A stretch of DNA of 64,000 nucleotides from Roseibium aggregatum. Lineage in GTDB: Bacteria > Pseudomonadota > Alphaproteobacteria > Rhizobiales > Stappiaceae. The notes beneath the pieces are model-generated. The model had not been told where the DNA came from. It saw only the letters and a list, made by a program, of their open reading frames with translations, and did not search any database. The DNA is taken from positions 124,001-188,000 of the forward strand of contig NZ_JABFCZ010000007.1 of the NCBI RefSeq assembly GCF_014692675.1, written 5' to 3'. A program made the position numbers and the translations under genes. Position 1 is the first letter of the stretch; each line of letters begins with the position of its first letter. Below, piece after piece: positions 26,084 through 33,515 of the stretch.

Positions 26084-27646
26084 TTGTCAGACTCCGCTTC
26101 CAACGTCGCCGAATTCTCGGTCTCCGAAATCTCCTTTTCCATCAAGAAAACGATGGAGGATGCCTTCGGCTATGTGCGCGTGCGCGGCGAACTGGGGCGC
26201 ATTTCGAGACCCGGATCCGGCCACATCTATCTCGACCTGAAAGACGACCGCGCGGTCCTGTCCGGCGTGATCTGGCGCGGGGTCGCCTCGAAGCTCAAAA
26301 TCCAGCCGGAACAGGGCCTTGAGGTGATCGCCACCGGCAAGATCACCACCTTTCCGGGCCAGTCGAAATACCAAATGGTCATCGACGCCCTGGAGCCCGC
26401 CGGCGCCGGCGCACTCATGGCGCTGCTGGAGGAACGCAAGCGGAAACTCGCCGCGGAAGGTCTCTTTGGAGAAGAGCGCAAGCAGCGGCTGCCGAGCCTG
26501 CCGCGGGTCATCGGCGTCGTGACCTCGCCGAGCGGCGCCGTCATCCGCGATATACTGCACCGGATTTCCGACCGCTTTCCCCTGCACGTACTGGTCTGGC
26601 CGGTCCGGGTGCAGGGCGAGACCTGCGGCGCGGAGGTCGCCAACGGCATCCGCGGCTTCAATGCGCTTGCCCCCGGCGGCCCGATCCCGAGGCCAGATCT
26701 CCTGATCGTCGCCCGCGGCGGCGGCAGCCTGGAGGATCTGTGGGGCTTCAACGAGGAAGCCGTGGTCCGGGCGGCGGCGGAAAGCCGTATTCCGCTGATT
26801 TCCGCTGTCGGCCACGAGACCGACTGGACGCTGATCGATCTTGCCGCCGACGTGCGCGCGCCGACACCGACGGGCGCTGCGGAAATCGCCGTGCCGGTCA
26901 AGGCCGACCTGATGGGCATGACCGACGACCTGTCGCGGCGTCTCATCTCCGGCCTGAACCGCTTCATTTCCAACCGGCGCACGGAACTGCGCGCGGCAGG
27001 CGCCGCCCTGCCGGCGCCGCGCGATCTGCTCGCCCTGCCACGCCAGCGTTTCGACACCGCCGCCGGCAGCCTGGAACGGTCGCTGATCGTCAACACCCGC
27101 AGCCATCGCAGCACCTATCAGAATGCGGCCGGCCGCCTGTCGCCCTTCCTGCTTGCCCGCGTCACCACCAAGGCGCGCGACCAGCTAGACGGGTTCGGCG
27201 AGCGCCAGGGACGCGCGCTGCTGGTCGCGGTCCGCCAGAAACGTCAGGGCTATGCGGCCGTCTCCGACCGGCTGACGCCGATCCGGCTCAAGCATCAGAT
27301 CACCATCGGCAACGAGCGCCTGTCCGGTCTGTCGGAGCGCATGAACCGGGCCTATGCCACCCGGCTGACGAAGTCCCGCGACCGGCTGGATGCGCTGGAA
27401 AAGCTCCTGAAATCGCTGTCCTATAAGGACGTGCTTGCCCGCGGCTATGCGCTGGTGCGCGACGACAAGGGCCAGCCGGTGCGCTCCGCCGCTGCAGTCT
27501 CTTCCGGTGACGCACTCAGCATCGAGCTTGCCGACGGAACCATCGACGCGGTCGCCACGTCGGGGTCTGCCGGTCCTGCGAAGAAGGCGAAGAGGCCGGC
27601 GAGCACGGAAAGCAAGAAGCCGACGTCGCAGGGCAGCCTGTTTTAA
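26084..27646 (+). CDS. xseA: Exodeoxyribonuclease VII large subunit
   Basis: A 520-residue cytoplasmic nuclease subunit that with XseB degrades single-stranded DNA to short oligonucleotides. The N-terminal OB domain (about 8-105) shows the E-L-G-R-I-S-R and G-H-I-Y-L-D-L-K-D motifs; the catalytic core follows with [12 protein letters not shown] and [11 protein letters not shown], then I-S-A-V-G-H-E-T-D; the C-terminal half is long coiled-coil helices. The start is TTG 26084 behind GAGGG. The lysine/arginine-rich tail ends just before a terminator. xseB is not adjacent, as is common in this class. Confidence 0.93.
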   Translation: MSDSASNVAEFSVSEISFSIKKTMEDAFGYVRVRGELGRISRPGSGHIYLDLKDDRAVLSGVIWRGVASKLKIQPEQGLEVIATGKITTFPGQSKYQMVIDALEPAGAGALMALLEERKRKLAAEGLFGEERKQRLPSLPRVIGVVTSPSGAVIRDILHRISDRFPLHVLVWPVRVQGETCGAEVANGIRGFNALAPGGPIPRPDLLIVARGGGSLEDLWGFNEEAVVRAAAESRIPLISAVGHETDWTLIDLAADVRAPTPTGAAEIAVPVKADLMGMTDDLSRRLISGLNRFISNRRTELRAAGAALPAPRDLLALPRQRFDTAAGSLERSLIVNTRSHRSTYQNAAGRLSPFLLARVTTKARDQLDGFGERQGRALLVAVRQKRQGYAAVSDRLTPIRLKHQITIGNERLSGLSERMNRAYATRLTKSRDRLDALEKLLKSLSYKDVLARGYALVRDDKGQPVRSAAAVSSGDALSIELADGTIDAVATSGSAGPAKKAKRPASTESKKPTSQGSLF

Positions 27647-27669
27647 AGAGAACTGAACCCGGATTAAAA

Positions 27670-27706
27670 AAGGCCGCACCGGTTTCCCGGCGCGGCCTTG
27701 ATTTTC
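27670..27706. terminator. Bidirectional terminator between xseA and dctM
   Basis: Thirteen-base arms (AAGGCCGCACCGG and CCGGCGCGGCCTT, one mismatch) around a 4-base loop, with ATTTT on the right and AAAAA on the left, so it can stop transcripts from both converging genes. Confidence 0.85.
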
Positions 27707-27722
27707 ATCCCTTGTTTCCCGG

Positions 27723-29111
27723 CTACATCATAGACGGCAGCCAGGTGATGATCGACGGGAAGGCCAAGAGGCCGCCGATGGTGATGATGTCGGCGACGAA
27801 GAACGGGATGCAGCCGCGGAACACTTCCTGGACCGGAATGTCCGGCCTCACACCCGCGACCACAAAGCAGTTCAGGCCGATCGGCGGCGTGATCAGGCAG
27901 AGTTCCGCCATCTTCACCACCAGGATGCCGAACCAGATCGAGCAGGCCTCACCCGACATGCCGAGCGTGCTGTCCGCCGCACTGACGGCCTCGCCGCCGT
28001 TGAGCGCCATGACCGCCGGATAGACCACAGGCAGGGTCAGGACGAGCATGCCGATGGCGTCGATGAACATGCCGAGCACCGCATAGGCAGCCAGGATCAG
28101 GATCATCGTCAGCATTGGATCATGCGGCAGGCTGACGATGAAGTCCCGGAACGCATCGGGCAGGCCGGCAAAGCCGAGGAAGCGCACATAGACCAGCACG
28201 CCCCAGATGAGGGTGAAGATCATCACCGTCAGCTTGGCGGTTTCGTGCAGAGCCTGGCCAAGCTGCCGGCCGCGCATGCCTTTGAAGAAGGCGGTGATCA
28301 GGACGACGAAGGCGCCGAGCGCACCGGCTTCCGTCGGCGTTGCGGCGAACTGGTAACCGCCGATGTCGATGCCGAACAGGCCGACGAAGATCACGGCCAC
28401 CACAGCGAAGATCGGGAACGTTCCGGGCAGCGAGGCGAAGCGATCCGACCAGGTGAAGCCCTTGATCGCCGGCGCATCGCCGCGCCAGGCCGCCATGCCG
28501 ACGATGATCAGGATGTAGATCAGCGCCGAGTAGAGCCCGGGAATGAAACCCGCGATCAGCAACTTGCCGACCGACTGCTCCACCAGGATCGCGTAGATCA
28601 CCAGGATCGCGGAAGGCGGGATCAGCGAGGCGAGCGTGCCGCCGGCGGCGACCACGGCCGCAGCCAGCCGCTTGGAATAGCCCACGGCCAGCATTTCCGG
28701 AATGGCGACGCGGGCGAATACCGCGGCGGTCGCCACGCTGGCGCCGGACACGGCGGCAAACCCGGCGGTGGCAAACACGGTGCCGACGGCCATGCCGCCC
28801 GGCATCCAGCCGAGCCACTTCTTGGCCGCATCGAACAACTGCTTGGTCAGCCCCGCGTAAAAGGCGAGAAAGCCGATCAGGATGAAGGTCGGCAGGACCG
28901 AGAGGGAATAGGTGACCGACTTGGAATGGGGCACGGTGCCTGCCATCTTCAGCGCGGTGATGACGCCTCTTTCGAAGCCCATGCGCATGGAGAAGATGAT
29001 GATCAGGCCGGTGAGCCCGACAAAGGCGGCGGCAAAGGCGACGCGCACGCCGACCAGGACGAGGACCAGCAACACGCCGGTCATGATCAGTCCGACTTCA
29101 AACGGCGTCAT
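27723..29111 (-). CDS. dctM: TRAP transporter large permease (second system)
   Basis: A 462-residue, strongly hydrophobic DctM subunit, the sodium-coupled translocator of a TRAP carboxylate importer. Family stretches include the Gly/Ala-rich V-S-G-A-S-V-A-T-A and L-I-P-P-S-A-I-L-V in the first half, and I-T-P-P-I-G-L-N in the second. It is of standard length, unlike the longer M subunit of the first system in this window. Its start overlaps the stop of the Q subunit by four bases (ATGA), so the two are translationally coupled. It is the last gene of the dctPQM unit and ends at the shared terminator with xseA. Confidence 0.9.
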   Translation of the reverse strand: MTPFEVGLIMTGVLLVLVLVGVRVAFAAAFVGLTGLIIIFSMRMGFERGVITALKMAGTVPHSKSVTYSLSVLPTFILIGFLAFYAGLTKQLFDAAKKWLGWMPGGMAVGTVFATAGFAAVSGASVATAAVFARVAIPEMLAVGYSKRLAAAVVAAGGTLASLIPPSAILVIYAILVEQSVGKLLIAGFIPGLYSALIYILIIVGMAAWRGDAPAIKGFTWSDRFASLPGTFPIFAVVAVIFVGLFGIDIGGYQFAATPTEAGALGAFVVLITAFFKGMRGRQLGQALHETAKLTVMIFTLIWGVLVYVRFLGFAGLPDAFRDFIVSLPHDPMLTMILILAAYAVLGMFIDAIGMLVLTLPVVYPAVMALNGGEAVSAADSTLGMSGEACSIWFGILVVKMAELCLITPPIGLNCFVVAGVRPDIPVQEVFRGCIPFFVADIITIGGLLAFPSIITWLPSMM

Positions 29112-29743
29112 CGGGAAACCTCCTCGTCGTCTTCGCCAAAGGCTTCCTCGATTTCATGTTGGGCCGCTTCCTCAACATCCATGATGAGCGGAACGGAAAG
29201 GGGCGTGCGTGACGGGTCGGCAATCAGCCGCCAATAACCGTAGAGCTGCAACAGCAGCCTGAGGGCAAGCAAGGTGAGTGCGACCGGAACGATCAGTTTC
29301 GAGGGCCAGGTGGGCAGCCCGATGTCGATGGTGGAATCGCCGATACTCCACGACCGCTGGAAATGAAACCAGGAGCCGTAGATCAGCCCGCAAACCACCA
29401 GGAAAATGATGAAGACCCCGAAAAATTCGGCGATCCAGAGTGCGCGGCCCTTGAGCTTTCCAAGCAGGATTTCCATGCGGATGTGGCCACCCACACGCTG
29501 GCAGTAGGCAATGCCCATGAAGGTGAACACGGCCATCGCCTGCTCGGTGATGTCAATGAAACCCGGAATGGGCTGATTGAGGAAGGTGCGCCCGAAGATC
29601 TGCACGACAGCCAGCAGCATCAAGATCATGATACTGGCCGCGGCGATCAGGTTGAACCCATTCTCTATCCTGGCGAGAACGCCATCGAACATGATGTAAC
29701 GCGGCGCCTCGGCGGTCGCATCGGACCGGTCTGGAGTCATCAT
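29108..29743 (-). CDS. dctQ: TRAP transporter small permease (second system)
   Basis: A 211-residue DctQ subunit with four hydrophobic helices and charged termini. It has the typical M-A-V-F-T-F-M-G-I-A-Y-C-Q-R-V-G-G-H-I-R-M-E pattern of the family after the second helix. A C-terminal acidic tail (E-E-A-F-G-E-D-D-E-E) faces the cytoplasm. Two start Mets are adjacent at 29743. It lies 87 bases after the dctP stop, a gap that contains a strong hairpin, and overlaps dctM. With dctP and dctM it forms a complete tripartite importer. Confidence 0.88.
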   Translation of the reverse strand: MMTPDRSDATAEAPRYIMFDGVLARIENGFNLIAAASIMILMLLAVVQIFGRTFLNQPIPGFIDITEQAMAVFTFMGIAYCQRVGGHIRMEILLGKLKGRALWIAEFFGVFIIFLVVCGLIYGSWFHFQRSWSIGDSTIDIGLPTWPSKLIVPVALTLLALRLLLQLYGYWRLIADPSRTPLSVPLIMDVEEAAQHEIEEAFGEDDEEVSR

Positions 29744-29763
29744 TTTTATACGCCCAAGGAAGG

Positions 29764-29787
29764 CCTCCGGCGTAAAAACGCCGGAGG
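29764..29787 (-). other. Hairpin between dctP and dctQ
   Basis: Perfect 10-base arms CCTCCGGCGT and ACGCCGGAGG around AAAA (a TTTT loop on the transcribed strand). No T run follows on the minus strand, so full termination is unlikely; it probably protects or attenuates the 3' end of the dctP message. The first TRAP operon has a hairpin in the same place. Confidence 0.65.
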
Positions 29788-29830
29788 TTTTAAGATCGAC
29801 TGGTTCGTTTGAATTCTCGACCGGCCGGCG

Positions 29831-30847
29831 TCAGTTGCCGAGGGTCGAGTGCACCAGATCCAGCAGTTCCTGACCCGGGATGCCCTTGGCATCCATGTCC
29901 TTGATCCACTGATCGTAGATCGGGGCGGCCTTGGCGCGCAGGGCGGCAAGATCTTCAGCGGAGAACTTGATCTGCTGGATATTGCGCTTTTCCAGTTCCG
30001 GCCACCACTTGTCATAGACCTTGGCATAGGTCGCCAGGTAGTGGTCGACAGCTGCCGGGACGGTCTCGTCCAATGCCTTGCGGAAATCGTCAGGCAGGGC
30101 GTTGTAGGCGTCGGTGTTCACGACCACCGGGCACTGCACCGTTCCCGGGTTCATGTTGGCCGTCCACCAGGTGCCGACTTCCACGGTCTTGAACGCCAGG
30201 TGAGCATGGGGCGCAAAGGATGCGGCACGCACCGTACCGGATTCCATGGCCTGGTAGGTTTCAGATGCCGTCACGGTGGTCGGAACGGCGCCGATTGCGG
30301 ACATCAGGTTACCGATCCCGCCCAGCGCACGCACGCGCATGCCTTCGAAGTCCTTCGGTGACTTCGGAGCATCGCCATTGCCGATGAAGTTGTACTGCGG
30401 CATCGGCGAGGGCATCAGAACCTGTGCATTCCACCGGGCAAGGTCCTTCTTGACCGCCGGATGCTGGTAAACCGCTTCGCTGACCTTCACTTCCGCGTCG
30501 AGGTCTTCCACGCCCAGGAACGGCAGTTCGAGAACCGTCAGGGTCGGGTTCTTGTCGGCATGGTAGGAGGCGCAGATCTGGGCCATTTCAAAAGCGCCGA
30601 AGGAAATACCGTCAAGGTTTTCGCGCGACTTCGACAGGGCCTCGCCGTAGGCGATCTTGATTTCGAACTTGCCGCCGGTCTTCTCGGCGACCTTCTCGGC
30701 CAGATATTCGATGTGCTCGGTGAAGGCGCGGCGCTTGCCCCAGACGGAAACGTTCCAGGTGACATCGGCGGCGAAAGTTTCGGTGGCAAAAACCAGTCCC
30801 AAGACAGCTACGGATGCAGCGGTCGCAAACTTGCGAACAGTGAGCAT
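29831..30847 (-). CDS. dctP: TRAP transporter substrate-binding protein (second system)
   Basis: A 338-residue periplasmic receptor of the DctP family. Residues 1-27 are a Sec signal peptide ending T-F-A-A. The mature protein has the DctP signature region with V-R-A-L-G-G near residue 175 (the Arg normally forms the salt bridge to the ligand carboxylate) and the hinge-helix part downstream. It captures a carboxylate for the DctQM permease. It is the first gene of dctPQM; a sigma-54 promoter sits about 96 bases upstream, and dctB/dctD lie further upstream, so expression is probably induced by the substrate. C4-dicarboxylates are the usual DctBD-controlled substrates, but other acids cannot be excluded. 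Confidence 0.9.
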   Translation of the reverse strand: MLTVRKFATAASVAVLGLVFATETFAADVTWNVSVWGKRRAFTEHIEYLAEKVAEKTGGKFEIKIAYGEALSKSRENLDGISFGAFEMAQICASYHADKNPTLTVLELPFLGVEDLDAEVKVSEAVYQHPAVKKDLARWNAQVLMPSPMPQYNFIGNGDAPKSPKDFEGMRVRALGGIGNLMSAIGAVPTTVTASETYQAMESGTVRAASFAPHAHLAFKTVEVGTWWTANMNPGTVQCPVVVNTDAYNALPDDFRKALDETVPAAVDHYLATYAKVYDKWWPELEKRNIQQIKFSAEDLAALRAKAAPIYDQWIKDMDAKGIPGQELLDLVHSTLGN

Positions 30848-30942
30848 GTGTATCCTCCCAGATATAAAGTGCCCATAAGCCTGGATGTCCCGGCGACGCC
30901 GCCTCCTGCAGCATCGGCCCGCACCCAGCTAGGATTTTATTT

Positions 30943-30958
30943 TGCATGTCCCGTGCCA
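30943..30958 (-). promoter_or_regulatory. Sigma-54 (-24/-12) promoter of dctPQM
   Basis: On the minus strand the bases read TGGCACG-GGAC-ATGCA, an almost perfect match to the RpoN consensus TGGCACG-N4-TTGCW with the essential GG and GC in place. It lies about 96 bases before the dctP start codon and in the correct direction. The adjacent dctD encodes a sigma-54 activator with an intact GAFTGA loop. Confidence 0.85.
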
Positions 30959-31005
30959 AACACATGACATGACGGGATTTTCCCCAAAACCCCGCAATTC
31001 CGGAT

Positions 31006-31052
31006 GGCAGCACGTCTGTGCCGCCTCCGTCAATCGGCGATTTCTTGCCGAT
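31006..31052. promoter_or_regulatory. Candidate DctD upstream activating sites
   Basis: Two neighbouring inverted repeats lie 48-94 bases upstream of the -24 element: GGCAGCAC/GTGCCGCC (31006-31025, one mismatch, 4-base centre) and ATCGGC/GCCGAT (31033-31052). A third palindrome TTGCCGGCAA is at 31076-31085. Tandem symmetric sites at this distance suit an NtrC-type enhancer; identity with DctD sites is inferred. Confidence 0.45.
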
Positions 31053-31121
31053 GCCGTTTTCCCATTGGCGGAATCTTGCCGGCAACTTCAGATTTAGGAT
31101 CAGGGCGCCAGAGACTGGACC

Positions 31122-31847
31122 TTAGTAAATTCCGGGAAACAAGCGATATCTTACGCGGCTCGTATAGTCCTGGTACCCCGGCAACTCTTCCTGAAGCGTC
31201 CGGTCTTCGAGTGCGGTTCTGATCACGGCGACAACCAGTGCGACCGCCACCGGAACGAGTGTCCACACAGAACCCAGGGCGAGCACCATGCCCGGCAATG
31301 CCAGAAGGTTTCCGGCATACCCCGGGTGCCTGACGATCCGGTACGGGCCGCTGTCGCATACCTCATGTCCCCGATCGGTCTGGATGCGCATCAGGCTGGA
31401 GAAGAAGCGGTTCTCCGCCAAGGCCCAGGTTGCGAAGGCGTATCCGATTGCGATCAGGAAGAGACCGGTGACGGAAAGCCATGCGGGGAATACGGGCGAC
31501 CAGTCGAAGCGGTGATCCAGCCCCGCGACGATGACCAGCGGAAAGGAAAGGGTCAATGCCATGAGCGGTCCGAGAACCTTATCCCAGGCTTTGACATCCG
31601 ATGCCTTCATCGACAGGGACCGGTCCCGTTCCACCATCAGCCCCGGATGGCGCCATTCCGCCCAGACGCGCCCGCCGACGCCGGCTGCAACGAGGAGCAG
31701 GAAATAGACCCAGGCCTGCCACCAGCGGATATCCCCTCCGCAGGCCAACAGGATCACAGGTATGGACACATGGACGATGGTCACGCGCAGCCACTCGCGC
31801 GGCGTTGCCGTCTGAACCGTGCCCGGATCACCTGTTTGCGGTGGCAT
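31122..31847 (-). CDS. Isoprenylcysteine methyltransferase-like membrane protein
   Basis: A 241-residue inner-membrane protein with about five hydrophobic segments and the C-terminal motif of the ICMT/phospholipid methyltransferase family: G-P-Y-R-I-V-R-H-P-G-Y-A-G, then E-D-R-T-L and Y-T-S-R-V-R-Y-R-L-F-P. The H-P and the charged C-terminal residues form the S-adenosylmethionine site in studied relatives. Its bacterial substrate is unknown; small lipophilic acceptors are typical. I start at ATG 31847 behind AGGAG; the upstream ATG at 31871 lies inside the 270-bp repeat element and has no ribosome site. The gene lies between that element and the dctP promoter region. Confidence 0.78.
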   Translation of the reverse strand: MPPQTGDPGTVQTATPREWLRVTIVHVSIPVILLACGGDIRWWQAWVYFLLLVAAGVGGRVWAEWRHPGLMVERDRSLSMKASDVKAWDKVLGPLMALTLSFPLVIVAGLDHRFDWSPVFPAWLSVTGLFLIAIGYAFATWALAENRFFSSLMRIQTDRGHEVCDSGPYRIVRHPGYAGNLLALPGMVLALGSVWTLVPVAVALVVAVIRTALEDRTLQEELPGYQDYTSRVRYRLFPGIY

Positions 31848-31854
31848 GTCGCTC

Positions 31855-32124
31855 CTAGGGTCAGGACTCATTAATCAGGTTGCAATTGCGCCGTAAACGG
31901 CAAAGAGCTGCAAGGAGAGACGCGAAAAGCGGGCTCCCTGCCCGGTTGAGCGGTTCGACGCAGCAGATCTAAGCCGTTTACGCGTCCCTTCGGGATATGG
32001 CCGATTTGCCCGGCTACAGCGTTGCAAGTTCTGGAAAACCGGACGGTTTCCTGCGAACTTGCGCCTCGTATCCGAACAAATCGGCTCATACCATTCCAAT
32101 CTGATTAATGGGTCCTGACCCTAG
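31855..32124. mobile_element. 270-bp TIR element, copy A (MITE-like)
   Basis: Non-coding element bounded by 24-base terminal inverted repeats that differ at one base (left 31855-31878 begins CTAGGGTCAGGACTCATTAA; right 32101-32124 is its complement). Internal blocks AGCGGGCT, TGCCCGGT, AAGCC, GTCC, TTTCCTGC and CTCA-ACCAT occur at offsets 73, 84, 116, 129, 192 and 230, exactly as in copy B at 57044-57313. The right end supplies the TAG stop of dctD; the left end reaches the ribosome site of the methyltransferase gene. No transposase is encoded. Target duplication is unclear because CTAG is itself symmetric. Confidence 0.8.
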
Positions 32125-33515
32125 TCCTCTGCCGCGGTCAGCCCGGCCTTCGGGCGGCTCAGGCCGAGACGGGTCATCTTTTCGTTCAGCGTCCGGCGCG
32201 GAACGCCGAGTTCCTCCATGACGGCGGCGATTCGGCCGTCATGCCGGCGCAGGGCGCTGGCGATGATGTTGCGTTCGTAATTGTCCATGATCGCGCGCAG
32301 GGTGTCCCCTTCCCCGATCTCATGCGCAGCGCCGTTGCCGGTCACCAGCATTTCCAGAGGCTGGCGGCCGACGCCGGCGTTCAGGACAAAACGTTCGGCC
32401 GCATTCCGGAGTTCGCGGACATTGCCCGGCCAGCCGTAGGTCTGTAGAAAGGCCTCGTCGCGGGCGCTCGTTTCGGGGCGATCCAGCCCGTATTGCGCCG
32501 TGAACCGGTTGACGAAGGTGTCGAACAGCACAAGGCAATCGCTGCCCCGGTCCCGCAAGGGCGGTATGGTGATTTCAATGGTGTTCAGGCGGAACAGGAG
32601 ATCCTCGCGCAGGGTCCTTGCGGCGACCGCCTCGCGCGGATCGACATTGGCCGCGCTGACGATGCGGATATCGACCCGCACCGGCTTGCGCCCACCGATC
32701 CTGTCGACCTGCTTTTCCTGGAGCACGCGCAGGAGCTTCGGCTGCAGGCTCATCGGCATCGACACGATTTCATCCAGAAAGAGGACGCCGCCGTCTGCCG
32801 CCTCGATCCGCCCCTGACGCATCCGGTCCGCACCGGTGAAGGCCCCGGCCTCGTGACCGAACAGCTCCGCCTCGACCATGGTTTCCGGCAAGGCTGCGGC
32901 GTTGATCGCAACGAAAGGGCCGTCCTTGCGGCTGCCGAAATCATGCAGCGCCTGGGCGACGACTTCCTTGCCCGTCCCGGTTTCCCCGGTAATCAGGACG
33001 GCGGCATCGGTCGAAGCGAAATGCAGGATCCGGTCGCGCAGGGCCCGCATCGCCGGGCTGTTGCCGAGAAGCCGGCTTTCCAGGCTCGAGCCGTCCTCCA
33101 GGCGTCTCGTCAGGGCCCGATTTTCCAGGACGAGGGCGCGTTTTTCCACCGCGCGACGGACAATCTCGGCCATGTTTTCCGGATCGAACGGCTTTTCGAC
33201 GAAATCATAAGCGCCGTTGCGCATCGCCTCGACCGCCATGGGAACATCGCCGTGGCCGGTGATCAGGATCACCGGGATTTCCGCATCGATCTCCCCGATC
33301 CGGCGCATGAGACTGACCCCATCTTCTCCCTGCAGCATCACGTCGGAAACGACGCACCCCGGAAAGCTGGAAGAAATCTTGCCGATCGCCTCCTGGGCAC
33401 CCGCCGCTTCGATCGGCGTGAAATCCGCCAGCCCCATCCATTGCCGCAGGGCGGCGCGCATGGATGGATCATCATCGACGATCAGAACCGGGGCCTGTGC
33501 TTCTGGCGCGGTCAT
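32121..33515 (-). CDS. dctD: Sigma-54-dependent response regulator DctD
   Basis: A 464-residue NtrC-type activator. The receiver domain (1-120) has the acidic pocket D14-D16, phosphoacceptor D58 and K108. The AAA+ domain (about 145-375) has Walker A G-E-T-G-T-G-K-E at 177-184 and the sigma-54 contact loop G-A-F-T-G-A at 224-229. A C-terminal Fis-type helix-turn-helix follows (R-R-T-L-N-E-K-M). It should be phosphorylated by the overlapping dctB product and activate the sigma-54 promoter upstream of dctP. Its stop codon lies within the terminal repeat of element A, so the insertion is directly against the gene end, without apparent harm to the HTH. Confidence 0.93.
   Translation of the reverse strand: MTAPEAQAPVLIVDDDPSMRAALRQWMGLADFTPIEAAGAQEAIGKISSSFPGCVVSDVMLQGEDGVSLMRRIGEIDAEIPVILITGHGDVPMAVEAMRNGAYDFVEKPFDPENMAEIVRRAVEKRALVLENRALTRRLEDGSSLESRLLGNSPAMRALRDRILHFASTDAAVLITGETGTGKEVVAQALHDFGSRKDGPFVAINAAALPETMVEAELFGHEAGAFTGADRMRQGRIEAADGGVLFLDEIVSMPMSLQPKLLRVLQEKQVDRIGGRKPVRVDIRIVSAANVDPREAVAARTLREDLLFRLNTIEITIPPLRDRGSDCLVLFDTFVNRFTAQYGLDRPETSARDEAFLQTYGWPGNVRELRNAAERFVLNAGVGRQPLEMLVTGNGAAHEIGEGDTLRAIMDNYERNIIASALRRHDGRIAAVMEELGVPRRTLNEKMTRLGLSRPKAGLTAAED

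Noticed and set aside
31871..32099. Small open frames inside element A
   Set aside because: The related element B does not keep a matching frame (stops differ), so conservation between the copies is at the nucleotide level, not the protein level.
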